A stretch of 64,000 nucleotides of DNA from Variovorax paradoxus (GCF_022009635.1 NZ_CP091716.1:1503001-1567000); one strand, 5' to 3'; shown: positions 7,450 to 16,961, counted from the first letter of the stretch. Notes: a model not told the origin generated them from the letters alone. Numbers and translations are program-made.

Positions 7450-8361
7450 TCAGCCGGCCGAGCGCGGCAGCAGCGCCGGCACCAGCGTGCGGTTCATGCG
7501 CTCGCGCCACCAGCGCAGCGCCTGCCCCTGCGCGCCGGTTTTCCAGGCGAGCCAGAAGGCCTCGGGCGGGCGCGGTTCCTCGGTGGGCAGCTCGACCAGC
7601 GTGCCGCGCTTCAGCTCGCCCAGGATGCAGGCGCGCGGCAGGAAGCCGTGGCCCAGGCCCGCCACCTGGCAGGCGATCTTCGCGGGCATCGACGGCACGG
7701 TGATGCGCGGCTGGCCGGCCAGCAGGCCGACGGTGCGCTCCGACAGCGTGCGCGCGCTGTCGCCCACCACGATGGCGTTGCATTCCAGCAAGTCGCCGCG
7801 CTGCAGCGGCCGGCCCAGCCGCGTGAGCGGGTGCGAGGGCGCCACGCAGAACGCGAAGTCGAGGCTGCCCACGGTCACGGCTTGGTAACCGCCGCCGGCC
7901 GGGCCGTCGCCGGCGGCGATGACGATGTCGGCACGCCCTTCGCGCAGCGCCTCCCAGCTGCCGGTGAGCGCCTCGCAGCCGATGCGCAGCCGTGTGCCGC
8001 AGCGCAGGTCTTCGAAGGCGCGGATGTCGTCGATGAGCGCCTGCGTGGGAATGAGCGAGTCGTGCACCAGGCGCAGTTCCGATTCATATCCGGTGGCGAT
8101 CTGCCGCATGCGCGATTCGAGGTCGCTCGCGGCGCCGAGCAGCCAGCGGCCTTCCTTGAGCATTTCTTCCCCGGCGGGCGTGAGCGTGACGCGCGGCCCG
8201 TTGCGCTCGAACAGCAGCATGCCGAGCTGTTCCTCGAGCTTGCCCACGGCATACGAGATGGTGGAGGGCACCTTGTTCAGGCGCGTGGCGGCGGCGGCGA
8301 AGGAGCCGTGGCGCGCGATGGCGTCGACGACCTCGATGGCTTCCAGGCTGAGTTTGAGCAC
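7450..8361 (-). CDS. LysR-family transcriptional regulator
   Basis: A 303-residue LysR protein: winged helix-turn-helix at residues 5-62 (HGSFAAAATRLNKVPSTISYAVGKLEEQLG), linker helix, and a periplasmic-binding-like effector domain from about residue 92 to 295. It is divergent from the hydrolase operon that begins at 8534, with a 172-bp gap containing a perfect ATCGAA-N3-TTCGAT palindrome at 8389-8403, a likely operator. The effector is not predictable, but the arrangement says it regulates the 8534-13466 operon. Confidence 0.9.
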   Translation of the reverse strand: MLKLSLEAIEVVDAIARHGSFAAAATRLNKVPSTISYAVGKLEEQLGMLLFERNGPRVTLTPAGEEMLKEGRWLLGAASDLESRMRQIATGYESELRLVHDSLIPTQALIDDIRAFEDLRCGTRLRIGCEALTGSWEALREGRADIVIAAGDGPAGGGYQAVTVGSLDFAFCVAPSHPLTRLGRPLQRGDLLECNAIVVGDSARTLSERTVGLLAGQPRITVPSMPAKIACQVAGLGHGFLPRACILGELKRGTLVELPTEEPRPPEAFWLAWKTGAQGQALRWWRERMNRTLVPALLPRSAG

Positions 8362-8388
8362 GCGTCGGTCCTTGTCGAAAAATGAATG

Positions 8389-8403
8389 ATCGAAAAATTC
8401 GAT
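8389..8403. promoter_or_regulatory. Candidate LysR operator palindrome
   Basis: ATCGAA at 8389-8394 and TTCGAT at 8398-8403 form a perfect 6-bp inverted repeat with a 3-bp centre, in the intergenic region between the divergent LysR gene (start 8361) and the hydrolase gene (start 8534). The site begins 28 bp upstream of the LysR start, which fits autoregulation. It is AT-rich against a GC-rich background. No binding evidence exists beyond symmetry and position. Confidence 0.4.
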
Positions 8404-8533
8404 GATTGAGGGTGAAAAGTTTCGTCGATGACGGTGGGAGAGAACCCGATGATTCAGTCCGTGCCAAGGAGATTCCCTCCGAACGCAATTGTGAATTCAA
8501 TCGAACGTCAACTCAACCCCAGGAGCTTTTCTC

Positions 8534-9187
8534 ATGTCCATCAAAGCCACCCCCACCGCCGGCGCCAAGCTGCTCACGCCCACCGACCACACGCTGGTGA
8601 TGATCGACTTCCAGTCGCAGATGGCCTTTGCCACGCACTCCATCGACGCCGTGAACCTGCGCAACAACGCCGCGCTGGTGGCGCAGGCGGCGGCCGGTTT
8701 CGGCGTGTCGACCATCCTCACGACGGTGGCTGAAAAAAGCTTCTCGGGCCCGATGTTCAGCGAGATCACCGACGCCTTTCCGGGCCAGAAAATGCTCGAT
8801 CGCACCTCGATGAACACCTGGGAAGACGCCGCCGTGATCGATCGCGTGAACCAGATCGGCAAGCCGCGCATCGTGCTGGCTGGCTTGTGGACCAGCGTGT
8901 GCATCGTCGGCCCGGCGCTGTCGGCCCTGGACCAGGGCTTCGAGGTGTACGTGATCGCCGACGCCTGCGGTGACGTCTCGGCCGAGGCGCACAACCGCGC
9001 GATGGAGCGCATGGTGCAGGCCGGCGCGCAGCCGATGACCTCGCTGCAATACCTGCTCGAGCTGCAGCGCGACTGGGCCCGCGGCGAAACCTACGAGCTG
9101 ACCACCGGCATCGCGAAGAAGGTGGGCGGCGCCTACGGCCTGGGCGTGACCTACGCCAAGACCATGTTCGGCGCGCACGAAGGCTGA
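8534..9187 (+). CDS. Isochorismatase-like cysteine hydrolase, YcaC family
   Basis: A 217-residue protein with the isochorismatase-like fold: D25 in LVMIDFQSQM and the nucleophile C123 in LAGLWTSVCIVGPALSAL, followed by GFEVYVIADACGD. The length and the segments after the Cys match YcaC-type hydrolases, whose natural substrates are mostly unknown (small amides are likely). The start at 8534 has an AGGAG site at 8521-8525. It is the first gene of an operon with XapX, amidohydrolase, DoxX and MFS genes and is divergent from the LysR gene at 7450. Confidence 0.85.
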   Translation: MSIKATPTAGAKLLTPTDHTLVMIDFQSQMAFATHSIDAVNLRNNAALVAQAAAGFGVSTILTTVAEKSFSGPMFSEITDAFPGQKMLDRTSMNTWEDAAVIDRVNQIGKPRIVLAGLWTSVCIVGPALSALDQGFEVYVIADACGDVSAEAHNRAMERMVQAGAQPMTSLQYLLELQRDWARGETYELTTGIAKKVGGAYGLGVTYAKTMFGAHEG

Positions 9188-9204
9188 AAGCCGGGGTGAA
9201 CCAG

Positions 9205-9498
9205 ATGAAGCCCTATGTCCTGTCGCTCGCGCTCGGCCTCCTGGTCGGCGTGATCTACGCACTCTTCCAGGTGCGCTCGCCGGCGCCGCCGGTCATCGCC
9301 CTGGTGGGGCTTCTGGGGATCCTGCTCGGCGAGCAGATCCCGCCGCTCATCAAGAGCGTGATCAAGCCCGACGCGGTGGCCACCTCGTGGCTGCACCACC
9401 AGGTGAAGCCGCATGTGTTCGGCGAGCTGCCGAAGTGCGCGCAGCCCACGCCGGCGAACACCGCCGAAGCCCCGTCTTCCGGCAGGCGCGACGCATGA
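9205..9498 (+). CDS. XapX domain (DUF1427) membrane protein
   Basis: A protein of about 97 residues (MKPYVLSLALGLLVGVIY onwards) with two hydrophobic helices and the XapX motif YALFQVRSPAPPVIALVGL followed by GILLGEQ. The family is small membrane proteins of unknown function found next to hydrolases and dehydrogenases. A GTG at 9196 in the same frame is an alternative start. The stop (9496-9498) overlaps the ATG of the amidohydrolase at 9495. The C-terminal 40 residues are hydrophilic. Confidence 0.8.
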   Translation: MKPYVLSLALGLLVGVIYALFQVRSPAPPVIALVGLLGILLGEQIPPLIKSVIKPDAVATSWLHHQVKPHVFGELPKCAQPTPANTAEAPSSGRRDA

Positions 9499-11489
9499 AC
9501 CCGTCCGCAGACTCCAGCCGCCGGCGCCTCCTCGGAGCGCTCGGCGCCACCCTCGCAGCCCCCGGCCTCGCGGTCGCCTCTTTCTCCGACACCATGACCA
9601 CCAACACCGCAACCCCAGACCTGATCCTGCACAACGGTCGCTTCACCACGCTGGACCGCGCCAACCCGGTGGCCGACGCCGTGGCCATCAAGGACGGCCG
9701 CTTCACCCGCGTGGGCCGCGCCGAAGACGTGCTGCCGCTGGCCGGCGGCGCCACCCGCGTGATCGACCTGCAGGGCAAGCGCGTGCTGCCGGGGCTGATC
9801 GACAACCACCTGCACATCATCCGCGGCGGGCTCAACTTCAACCTGGAGCTGCGCTGGGACGGCGTGCGCAGCCTGGCCGACGCCATGGGCATGCTCAAGC
9901 GGCAGGTGGCCATCACTCCCGCGCCGCAGTGGGTGCGCGTGGTGGGCGGCTTCACCGAGCACCAGTTCGCGGAAAAGCGCCTGCCGACCATCGAGGAACT
10001 GAACGCGGTGGCGCCCGACACGCCGGTGTTCATCCTGCACCTGTACGACCGCGCGCTGCTCAACGGCGCCGCGCTGCGCGCCGTGGGCTACACCAAGGAC
10101 ACGCCCGCGCCTCCCGGCGGCGAGATCGTGCGCGACAGCGCCGGCAACCCCACGGGCCTGCTGCTGGCCAAGCCCAACGCAGCCATCCTCTACGCCACGC
10201 TGGCCAAGGGCCCGAAGCTGCCCTTCGACTACCAGCTCAATTCCACGCGCCACTTCATGCGCGAGCTCAACCGCCTGGGCGTGACCGGCGCCATCGACGC
10301 GGGCGGCGGCAACCAGAACTACCCCGACGACTACGAAGTGATCCAGAAGCTCGCCGACGACGGCCAGCTCACCATCCGCCTGGCCTACAACCTGTTCACG
10401 CAGAAGCCCAAGCAGGAAAAGGAAGACTTCCTCAACTGGACCGCCAACTCCAAGTACAAGCAGGGCGACGACTACTTCCGCCACAACGGCGCCGGCGAGA
10501 TGCTGGTGTTTTCCGCCGCCGACTTCGAGGACTTCCGCCAGCCGCGCCCCGAGATGGCGCCCGAGATGGAAGGCGACCTGGAGGGCGTGGTGCGCATCCT
10601 GGCGCAGAACCGCTGGCCCTGGCGCATGCATGCCACCTACGACGAGACCATCAGCCGTTCGCTCGACGTGTTCGAGAAGGTCAACAAAGATACGCCGCTG
10701 GCCGGCCTGAACTGGTTCTTCGACCATGCCGAGACCATTACCGAGAAGTCGATGGACCGCATCGCCGCGCTGGGCGGCGGCGTGGCCGTGCAGCACCGCA
10801 TGGCCTACCAGGGCGAATACTTCGTGGAGCGCTACGGCGCCGCCGCGGCCGAGGCCACGCCGCCGGTCAAGCGCATGCTGGAGCACGGCCTGAAGGTCTC
10901 GGCCGGCACCGACGCGACGCGGGTGGCCTCGTACAACCCATGGGTGTCGCTGTCGTGGCTGGTCACGGGCAAGACGGTGGGCGGCCTGCAGATCACGCCG
11001 CAGCGCAACCTGCTCGACCGCGAACAGGCGCTGCGCATGTGGACCGAGAACGTCACCTGGTTCTCGAACGAGGAGGGCAAGAAGGGCCGCATCCAGGCCG
11101 GCCAGCTCGCCGACCTCGTGGTGCCCGACCGCGACTTCTTCGCCTGCCCCGAATCGGACATTGCCGACACCACGGCGCTGCTCACGATGGTGGGCGGCAA
11201 GGTGGTCTACGGCGCCGGCGCCTTCGCCTCGCACGACGAGGGCTCGGTGCCTCCTGCCATGCCCGACTGGTCGCCCGCGCGCACCTTCGGCGGCTATGCC
11301 GGCTGGGCCGACAAGAAGGAAGGCGCGCCGCTGCAGAAGGTGATGCGCAACGCTGCTGCGTCCTGCGGCTGCGCCAACAACTGCAACGTGCACGGTCACA
11401 GCCACGCCACGGCCTGGAGCAGCAAGCTGCCCGTTGGCGACCTGAAGAGCTTCTGGGGCGCCCTCGGCTGCGCCTGCTGGGCGGTGTGA
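9495..11489 (+). CDS. Tat-exported amidohydrolase (YtcJ/Amidohydro_3 family)
   Basis: A 664-residue protein. The N-terminus has a twin-arginine signal (SRRRLLGALGATLAAPGLAVA), so the folded, metal-loaded enzyme should go to the periplasm. The body is the amidohydrolase superfamily: HNGRFTTLDRANPVADAVAI, then the metal-binding VLPGLIDNHLHIIRG, W-P-W-R-M-H-A-T at mid-protein, and SAGTDATRVASYNPW near the C-terminal side. The subgroup of YtcJ-like enzymes acts on exocyclic amide or formamide bonds. The last 45 residues are Cys- and His-rich (SCGCANNCNVHGHSH and GALGCACWAV), unusual for the family. The start is set by the ATGA overlap with the XapX gene and by the Tat signal. Confidence 0.85.
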   Translation: MNPSADSSRRRLLGALGATLAAPGLAVASFSDTMTTNTATPDLILHNGRFTTLDRANPVADAVAIKDGRFTRVGRAEDVLPLAGGATRVIDLQGKRVLPGLIDNHLHIIRGGLNFNLELRWDGVRSLADAMGMLKRQVAITPAPQWVRVVGGFTEHQFAEKRLPTIEELNAVAPDTPVFILHLYDRALLNGAALRAVGYTKDTPAPPGGEIVRDSAGNPTGLLLAKPNAAILYATLAKGPKLPFDYQLNSTRHFMRELNRLGVTGAIDAGGGNQNYPDDYEVIQKLADDGQLTIRLAYNLFTQKPKQEKEDFLNWTANSKYKQGDDYFRHNGAGEMLVFSAADFEDFRQPRPEMAPEMEGDLEGVVRILAQNRWPWRMHATYDETISRSLDVFEKVNKDTPLAGLNWFFDHAETITEKSMDRIAALGGGVAVQHRMAYQGEYFVERYGAAAAEATPPVKRMLEHGLKVSAGTDATRVASYNPWVSLSWLVTGKTVGGLQITPQRNLLDREQALRMWTENVTWFSNEEGKKGRIQAGQLADLVVPDRDFFACPESDIADTTALLTMVGGKVVYGAGAFASHDEGSVPPAMPDWSPARTFGGYAGWADKKEGAPLQKVMRNAAASCGCANNCNVHGHSHATAWSSKLPVGDLKSFWGALGCACWAV

Positions 11490-11491
11490 GG

Positions 11492-11896
11492 ATGACGATG
11501 CGCTGGACAACCACACCCGCACTGCGCTGGATCGCCTTGCTGCTGCTGTGCGCGGCCTACCTGCAGGGCGGCCTGAACAAGGCGATGGACTTCGACGCGG
11601 CCCTGGCCGAGATGAACCACTTCGGCATGTCGCCGGCCGGCCCGCTGGCCGTGGCGGTCATCGTGCTGGAGCTGGGCGCCTCGGCGCTGATCCTCACGGG
11701 CCGGCTGCGCTGGCTCGGCGCGCTGGCGCTCGCCGGCTTCACGCTGATGGCGACCTTCGTGGCGCTGCGCTTCTGGCAGATGCCCGTCGGGCAGGAGCGC
11801 TTCATGGCGGCCAACTCCTTCTTCGAGCACCTGGGGCTGGTCGGCGGTTTCCTGCTGGTCGCCTGGCATGACCTGAAGGAGCGCGCCCATGTCTGA
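11492..11896 (+). CDS. DoxX-family membrane protein
   Basis: A 134-residue protein with four hydrophobic helices (LRWIALLLLCAAYLQGGLNK first), the G-G-x-x-K motif of helix 1, and L-E-L-G-A-S-A in helix 2, as in DoxX-like proteins. Two ATGs (11492 and 11498) could start it. It lies 2 bp after the amidohydrolase stop and overlaps the MFS gene by 8 bp, so it is part of the same operon. DoxX proteins are quinone-linked or redox-related membrane proteins; the exact role here is unknown. Confidence 0.8.
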   Translation: MTMRWTTTPALRWIALLLLCAAYLQGGLNKAMDFDAALAEMNHFGMSPAGPLAVAVIVLELGASALILTGRLRWLGALALAGFTLMATFVALRFWQMPVGQERFMAANSFFEHLGLVGGFLLVAWHDLKERAHV

Positions 11897-13466
11897 ACAA
11901 TCCACGCGCGGTGCCTTCGCGCCGCTGCGCCAGCCGGTGTTCGCGGTGCTCTGGGCCGCCACCGTGCTGGGCAATGTCGGCAGCTTCATGCGCGACGTGG
12001 CCAGCTCCTGGCTGGTGACCGACCTGTCGGCCAGCCCGACGGCGGTGGCGCTGATCCAGACGGCGGCCACGCTGCCGGTGTTCCTGCTCGCCATTCCGGC
12101 GGGCGTGCTGTCGGACATCCTCGACCGGCGGCGCTTCCTCATCTTCGTGCAACTGGTGCTGGCGGCGGTGAGCGGCACGCTGCTGGTGCTCTCGCACACC
12201 GGTGCGCTCACGGTCGAATACCTGATCGCGCTGACTTTCGTGGGCGGCATCGGCGCGGCGCTGATGGGGCCGACCTGGCAGTCCATCGTGCCGGAGCTGG
12301 TGCCGCGTGCCGACCTGAAGGGCGCGGTGGCGCTGAACTCGCTGGGCATCAACATTGCGCGTTCCATCGGGCCGGCGGCGGGCGGGCTGATCCTTGCGAG
12401 CTTCGGCGCGGCGGCCACCTACGGCGTCGACGTGCTGAGCTATGTGTTCGTGATCGCGGCGCTGCTGTGGTGGAAGCGCCCGGCGCCGGCGGACAGCGGG
12501 CTGTCGGAAAACTTCCTCGGTGCCTTCCGCGCCGGCCTGCGCTACACGCGTGCCAGCAAGGAGCTGCATGTGGTGCTGCTGCGCGCGGCGGTGTTCTTCC
12601 TGTTCGCCAGTTCGGTGTGGGCGCTGCTGCCGCTGGTGGCGCGCCAGATGCTGGGCGGCAGCGCGGGCTTCTACGGCGTGCTGCTCGGCGCGGTGGGTGC
12701 GGGCGCCATCGGCGGCGCGCTGGTGATGCCGCGCCTGCGCGCCCGGCTCGACGCCGACGGCATGCTGCTGCTGGCCGCGTTGCTCACGGCCGCCGTCATG
12801 GGCAGCCTGGTCTTCGCGCCGCCGAAGTGGCTGGCGGTGCTGCTGCTGTTGGTGCTGGGCCTGGGCTGGATCATTGCGCTGACCACGCTCAACGGCGTAG
12901 CCCAGTCGATCCTGCCGAACTGGGTGCGCGGACGCGGGCTGGCGGTGTACCTCACGGTGTTCAACGGCGCGATGGCGGCCGGCAGCCTGGGCTGGGGCCT
13001 GGTGGCGCAGCAGATCGGCGTGCCGGCCACGCTGGTGGCGGGAGCCGTGGGGCTTGTTGTGGTCGGGCTGGTGTTTCACCGGGTGCGGCTGCCGGCCGGC
13101 GAGGCCGACCTGCAGGCATCGAACCACTGGCCCGAGCCGCTGCTCGCCGAACCGGTGGCGCACGACCGCGGGCCGGTGATGATCCAGATCGAGTACCGCA
13201 TCCGCAAGGACGACCGCCCGGCCTTCCTGCAGGCGATGAAGCGCCTGTCTCTTGAACGCCGCCGCGACGGCGCCTACGCTTGGGGCCTGCACGAGCACAC
13301 GGTCGACGGGGAGCGGGTGATCGAGTGGTTCCTCGTCGAATCGTGGGCGGAGCATCTGCGCCAGCACCACCGGGTGTCGCAGGCCGACGCCGACCTGCAG
13401 GGCGAAGCGCTGCGCTTTCACATCGGGCCGGGCAAGCCCGAGGTGCATCACTTTCTTGCGATCTGA
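11889..13466 (+). CDS. MFS transporter of the MFS_3 (EntS-like) family with C-terminal soluble domain
   Basis: A 525-residue protein. Residues 10-400 form about 12 hydrophobic segments with an EntS/MFS_3 style start (FAPLRQPVFAVLWAATVLGNVGSFM) and motif A as LSDILDRRRFLIF. The last 110 residues (from about residue 425) are soluble and contain MIQIEYRIRKDDRPAFLQAM and HEHTVDGERVIEWFLVESW, which looks like a ferredoxin-like monooxygenase (ABM) fold and is common in this transporter family. It closes the operon that starts at 8534 and may export or import the substrate or product of the hydrolases. Confidence 0.83.
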   Translation: MSEQSTRGAFAPLRQPVFAVLWAATVLGNVGSFMRDVASSWLVTDLSASPTAVALIQTAATLPVFLLAIPAGVLSDILDRRRFLIFVQLVLAAVSGTLLVLSHTGALTVEYLIALTFVGGIGAALMGPTWQSIVPELVPRADLKGAVALNSLGINIARSIGPAAGGLILASFGAAATYGVDVLSYVFVIAALLWWKRPAPADSGLSENFLGAFRAGLRYTRASKELHVVLLRAAVFFLFASSVWALLPLVARQMLGGSAGFYGVLLGAVGAGAIGGALVMPRLRARLDADGMLLLAALLTAAVMGSLVFAPPKWLAVLLLLVLGLGWIIALTTLNGVAQSILPNWVRGRGLAVYLTVFNGAMAAGSLGWGLVAQQIGVPATLVAGAVGLVVVGLVFHRVRLPAGEADLQASNHWPEPLLAEPVAHDRGPVMIQIEYRIRKDDRPAFLQAMKRLSLERRRDGAYAWGLHEHTVDGERVIEWFLVESWAEHLRQHHRVSQADADLQGEALRFHIGPGKPEVHHFLAI

Positions 13467-13512
13467 TTTCCCTTCGTTCCTTCCTTCGTTCATTCACTCC
13501 ACTGGAAAAACC

Positions 13513-14334
13513 ATGACCACACTCACACTGCGCGACGGCACCGAGCTCTATTACAAGGACTGGGGCTCGGGTCAGCCCATTCTCTTCAGCCACGGTTGGC
13601 CGCTCAGCGCCGACATGTGGGACGCCCAGATGCTGTTCTTCGCCGAGCGCGGCTACCGCACCATCGCATTCGACCGCCGCGGCTTCGGCCGTTCGAGCCA
13701 GCCGTGGACAGGCTACGACTACGACACCTTCGCCGACGACATTTCCGAGCTGATCGAGAAGCTCGACCTCAAGGACGTGATCCTTGCGGGCTTCTCGATG
13801 GGCGGCGGCGACGTGACGCGCTACATCGCGCGCAAGGGCAGTGCGCGCGTGGCCAGGCTGGCGCTCATCAGCGCCGTGACGCCGCTGTTCATGAAGACGG
13901 CCGACCACCCCGTGGGCCCCGACGCCTCGCTGTTCGCAGGCATCCGCGCCGGGCTGGCGGCCGATCGTCCGCAGTTTCTCGACGACTTCAGCACGGTCTT
14001 CTACGGCACCAACCGCCCCGGTGCCAAGGTGTCGCAGGGCGTCTTCAAGCAGACGCTGCAGATTGCGCTGCAGGCCTCGATCAAGGCCACCATCGACTGC
14101 GTGACCGCGTTCTCGGAAACCGACTTCCGCCCCGACATGGCGAAGATCGACGTGCCCACGCTCGTGATCCACGGCGACGACGACCAGGTCGTGCCCTTCG
14201 AGGCCACCGGCAAGCTCGCGGCAGAAATGATCAAGGGCAGCCAGCTCAAGGTCTATGCCGGTGCGCCGCACGCCACCTGCAACACCCACGCCGATCAGGT
14301 CAATGCCGACCTGCTGGCGTTCATCCAGGCCTGA
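13513..14334 (+). CDS. Alpha/beta hydrolase, non-heme chloroperoxidase type
   Basis: A 273-residue alpha/beta hydrolase. The oxyanion segment is [13 protein letters not shown] (residues 24-36), the nucleophile is S95 in AGFSMGGGD, the acid lies in [13 protein letters not shown] and the His in [12 protein letters not shown]. This set matches the cofactor-free haloperoxidase/esterase group. The start is the ATG at 13513 (an in-frame ATG at 13456 overlaps the previous gene and gives an unrelated leader). It follows the MFS gene by 46 bp on the same strand and may or may not belong to that operon. Confidence 0.87.
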   Translation: MTTLTLRDGTELYYKDWGSGQPILFSHGWPLSADMWDAQMLFFAERGYRTIAFDRRGFGRSSQPWTGYDYDTFADDISELIEKLDLKDVILAGFSMGGGDVTRYIARKGSARVARLALISAVTPLFMKTADHPVGPDASLFAGIRAGLAADRPQFLDDFSTVFYGTNRPGAKVSQGVFKQTLQIALQASIKATIDCVTAFSETDFRPDMAKIDVPTLVIHGDDDQVVPFEATGKLAAEMIKGSQLKVYAGAPHATCNTHADQVNADLLAFIQA

Positions 14335-14348
14335 TCGCTCCAATCTTC

Positions 14349-14663
14349 ATGACCACGCTTCCTTCCTCCGGCGTCCAGGACAATCCGTCGAAGCACCGTT
14401 TCGAGTTCGCATCGCAAGGCGAACGCGCGGTCGCGATCTACACCCTGGCGGGCGATGTCATCACTTTCGTCCACACCCTGGTGCCCGAGGCGCTGCAAGG
14501 GCAGGGCGTCGCCAGGCAACTCGTGCTCGCGGGCCTGGCCTCGGCGCGCGAGCGGGGCCTGCGCGTCGTTCCCCAGTGCCCCGTGTTCGCCGCCTACATG
14601 CGCGCGCACCCCGAGACGCACGACCTGCTGGCCGACGAAGGCCGCGCGCTGCTGGGCCTCTGA
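14349..14663 (+). CDS. Small GNAT-like N-acetyltransferase (YidJ/Gcn5-related type)
   Basis: A 104-residue protein. The sequence [43 protein letters not shown] contains the acetyl-CoA motif Q-G-x-G-x-A, and the tail [17 protein letters not shown] is the hallmark of the short single-domain Gcn5-related family (PF14542). The ATG at 14349 gives the usual family length. Targets of this family are not known. It is 15 bp after the alpha/beta hydrolase stop. Confidence 0.85.
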   Translation: MTTLPSSGVQDNPSKHRFEFASQGERAVAIYTLAGDVITFVHTLVPEALQGQGVARQLVLAGLASARERGLRVVPQCPVFAAYMRAHPETHDLLADEGRALLGL

Positions 14664-14743
14664 GGCTGCCGGCACATCGCCCCTGGCGACCGGCGGATGG
14701 GCCCGCGGTCGTCAGGGGCGGTGCCGGTGGCGATAATCCTGCA

Positions 14744-15628
14744 ATGCGAATCCGCTTTACCAAGATGCAGGGAGCCGGCAACGATTTCGTCGTGCTGGAC
14801 GAAACGCGCGGCACGCTGGGCCTCAGCGCCGCGCAATACCGCTTTCTGGCCGACCGCCATTTCGGCGTCGGCGCCGACCAGATCCTCACCGTGCGGCCTT
14901 CGCCGGCCGAGGGGGTCGATTTCCAATACGTGATCCACAACGCCGACGGCGGCGAAGTGGAGCAGTGCGGCAACGGCGCGCGCTGCTTCATGCGCTTTGT
15001 CAGCGAACACAAGCTGACCGACAAGACCGAAGTGCGCGTGCAGACGCTGGCCGGCGTGATCGCGCCGCGCATGGGCGCCGACGGCCGCGTGACCGTCGAC
15101 ATGGGCGCCCCGGTCTTCGAGACCGAGCGCGTGCCCTTCGACACCGCCGGGCTCGATCCGCAGCCCGAGGGGGCGTGGCAGAAATGGCACCTCGCGCTCG
15201 GCACGCGCGCCGGCAGCGCTATCGTTTCGGTAGCGGTGCTGTCGATGGGCAACCCGCACGCGGTGCAGGTGGTCGACAACGTCGATACCGCCCCCGTGGC
15301 CGAGCAGGGCCCGCAGATCGAGCACCACCCGCGTTTTCCGCAGCGGGTGAACGCGGGCTTCATGCAGGTTGTCGACCGCACGCACATCAAGCTGCGCGTG
15401 TTCGAGCGCGGCGCCGGCGAAACGCTGGCCTGCGGCACCGGCGCCTGCGCGGCGGTGGTGGCGGGCATTCGCCTGGGGCTGCTGGAGCGCCGGGTCGACG
15501 TGCAGACGCACGGCGGCGTCCTCACGATCGAATGGCAGGGCGAGGGCCAGCCGGTGCTGATGACCGGGCCGGCCACCACGGTGTTCGAGGGCGACATCGA
15601 AGTACCCGACACGGTGGATCTGCCATGA
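14744..15628 (+). CDS. dapF: Diaminopimelate epimerase
   Basis: A 294-residue enzyme that converts LL- to meso-diaminopimelate for lysine and peptidoglycan synthesis. The N-terminus [20 protein letters not shown] is diagnostic; the two catalytic cysteines are C75 in EQCGNGARC and C230 in [10 protein letters not shown]. The start at 14744 is fixed by homology. The stop overlaps the start of the DUF484 gene (ATGA at 15625-15628), an arrangement conserved with xerC in many proteobacteria. Confidence 0.96.
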   Translation: MRIRFTKMQGAGNDFVVLDETRGTLGLSAAQYRFLADRHFGVGADQILTVRPSPAEGVDFQYVIHNADGGEVEQCGNGARCFMRFVSEHKLTDKTEVRVQTLAGVIAPRMGADGRVTVDMGAPVFETERVPFDTAGLDPQPEGAWQKWHLALGTRAGSAIVSVAVLSMGNPHAVQVVDNVDTAPVAEQGPQIEHHPRFPQRVNAGFMQVVDRTHIKLRVFERGAGETLACGTGACAAVVAGIRLGLLERRVDVQTHGGVLTIEWQGEGQPVLMTGPATTVFEGDIEVPDTVDLP

Positions 15629-16329
15629 CCGCTTTCACGAACAACAACGACGCCAACAACGCCATGAACCCGATCACCGAAGACGACATCGCCAACTACC
15701 TGGCGAACACGCCCGACTTCTTCGAGCGCCATGCCCAGCTGCTGGCGCAGGTGCAGCTCACCAGCCCGCACGGCAGCCGCGCCGTGAGCCTGCAGGAGCG
15801 CCAGGCCGAGATGCTGCGCGAAAAAATCAAGGCGCTGGAGCATCGCCTGATGGACATGGTGCGCCACGGCACCGAGAACGTCGTCATCGCAGACCGCCTG
15901 CAGCGCTGGACCAGCGGCCTTTTGACCACGCGCGACCCGCGCAGCCTGCCGTACCGCATCGCGGTCGACCTGCAGTCGCTGTTCCTGGTGCCGCAGACGG
16001 CCATCAAGGTGTGGGACTGCAGCAGCGAATACCTCAACGAGGCCTATGCCCAGTGGGTGAGCGACGACGTGAAGGCGCTGGCCACCTCGCTGACCTCGCC
16101 GTACTGCGGCCTGAACTCGGGCTTCGAGGCGGCGAGCTGGCTGCCGGAGCCGCAGTCGGCCATGTCGATCGCGCTGATTCCGCTGCGCCCCGACGCCGAG
16201 TCGCCGGCCTTCGGCATGCTGGTGCTGGCGTCGCCCGACGCGCAGCGCTTCAACGCCGAGATGGGCACCGACTTCCTCGAGCGCATCGCCGAGCTGGCGT
16301 CGGGCGGGCTGTCGCGGCTGCGTCCTTGA
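15625..16329 (+). CDS. DUF484 family (GAF-like) protein
   Basis: A 234-residue cytoplasmic protein. The motif [20 protein letters not shown] and then [18 protein letters not shown] are the signature of DUF484, a GAF-like domain family almost always coded between dapF and xerC. A coiled-coil stretch runs at about residues 50-75 ([20 protein letters not shown]). Function is unknown. The ATG at 15625 overlaps the dapF stop. The TGA (16327-16329) overlaps a TTG start of the next gene. Confidence 0.9.
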   Translation: MTAFTNNNDANNAMNPITEDDIANYLANTPDFFERHAQLLAQVQLTSPHGSRAVSLQERQAEMLREKIKALEHRLMDMVRHGTENVVIADRLQRWTSGLLTTRDPRSLPYRIAVDLQSLFLVPQTAIKVWDCSSEYLNEAYAQWVSDDVKALATSLTSPYCGLNSGFEAASWLPEPQSAMSIALIPLRPDAESPAFGMLVLASPDAQRFNAEMGTDFLERIAELASGGLSRLRP

Positions 16330-16961
16330 GCCGCCCGCGCTGGCTGCGGCGGCCCTGGCAGGTCCTGCTGTTCGGTGGGCTGCTGGCCGGTGTGCTGGCC
16401 TACGCGGCCATCGGCGCATTCATCTGGCGGCATGCCGAAGCGTTGCTGGCGAACCCGCCGCAGCATGCGGCCGATGCCGCCCTGGTGCTCGGCAGCCGCG
16501 CCTATCTGGACGGCAAGCCGCACCCCTGCCTGTCGGGGCGGGTCGACACGGCGGTGGCAATGGCCAAAACCGGCCTCGTGAAGCAGCTCGCCTTCTCGGG
16601 CGGCGTGGATTCCGAAGACGGCCGCACCGAAGCCATCGCGATGCGCGAGCGCGCCCAGGCCGATGGCTACGCCGGGCCGATGCTGCTGGAGCAGGCTTCC
16701 ACTTCCACCCGGCTGAATCTTTCGCTGTCGCGCCCGCTGCTGGAAGCGGCCGGCGTGCGCAGCGTGGTCATCGTGTCGGAGCCGTTCCACATGTGGCGCA
16801 TCGAGCGCCTGGTGAAGATGAGCGGCTTCGACCGCCGCTTCGACGTGCAGTACGCGGCGGCGCCCACCTCCTGCTGGAACGCGCTGGGGCCGTTTTCGAA
16901 GGGCGCGTTGCGCGAGCCGGCGGCCATCGTGAACAATGTCTTCCGTGGCTTCCTCTTCTGA
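16326..16961 (+). CDS. YdcF/SanA-like DUF218 membrane-anchored protein
   Basis: A 211-residue protein starting most likely at TTG 16326, which overlaps the DUF484 stop. One N-terminal membrane helix (VLLFGGLLAGVLAYAAIGAF) is followed by a DUF218 domain: ADAALVLGSRAYLDGKPHPCLSGRV, LAFSGGVDSEDGRTEA, STSTRLNLSLSRP and VVIVSEPFHMWR. The family (YdcF, SanA, ElyC) acts at or near the cell envelope and is linked to peptidoglycan or vancomycin tolerance in E. coli. The gene overlaps xerC by 26 bp. The TTG start is an inference from the overlap, with no strong ribosome site. Confidence 0.8.
   Translation: MSRPRWLRRPWQVLLFGGLLAGVLAYAAIGAFIWRHAEALLANPPQHAADAALVLGSRAYLDGKPHPCLSGRVDTAVAMAKTGLVKQLAFSGGVDSEDGRTEAIAMRERAQADGYAGPMLLEQASTSTRLNLSLSRPLLEAAGVRSVVIVSEPFHMWRIERLVKMSGFDRRFDVQYAAAPTSCWNALGPFSKGALREPAAIVNNVFRGFLF

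Noticed and set aside
9255..11522. A 755-codon minus-strand open frame antisense to the amidohydrolase
   Set aside because: Shadow of the real gene; no recognisable motif, and the plus-strand frame has the Tat signal and metal motifs.
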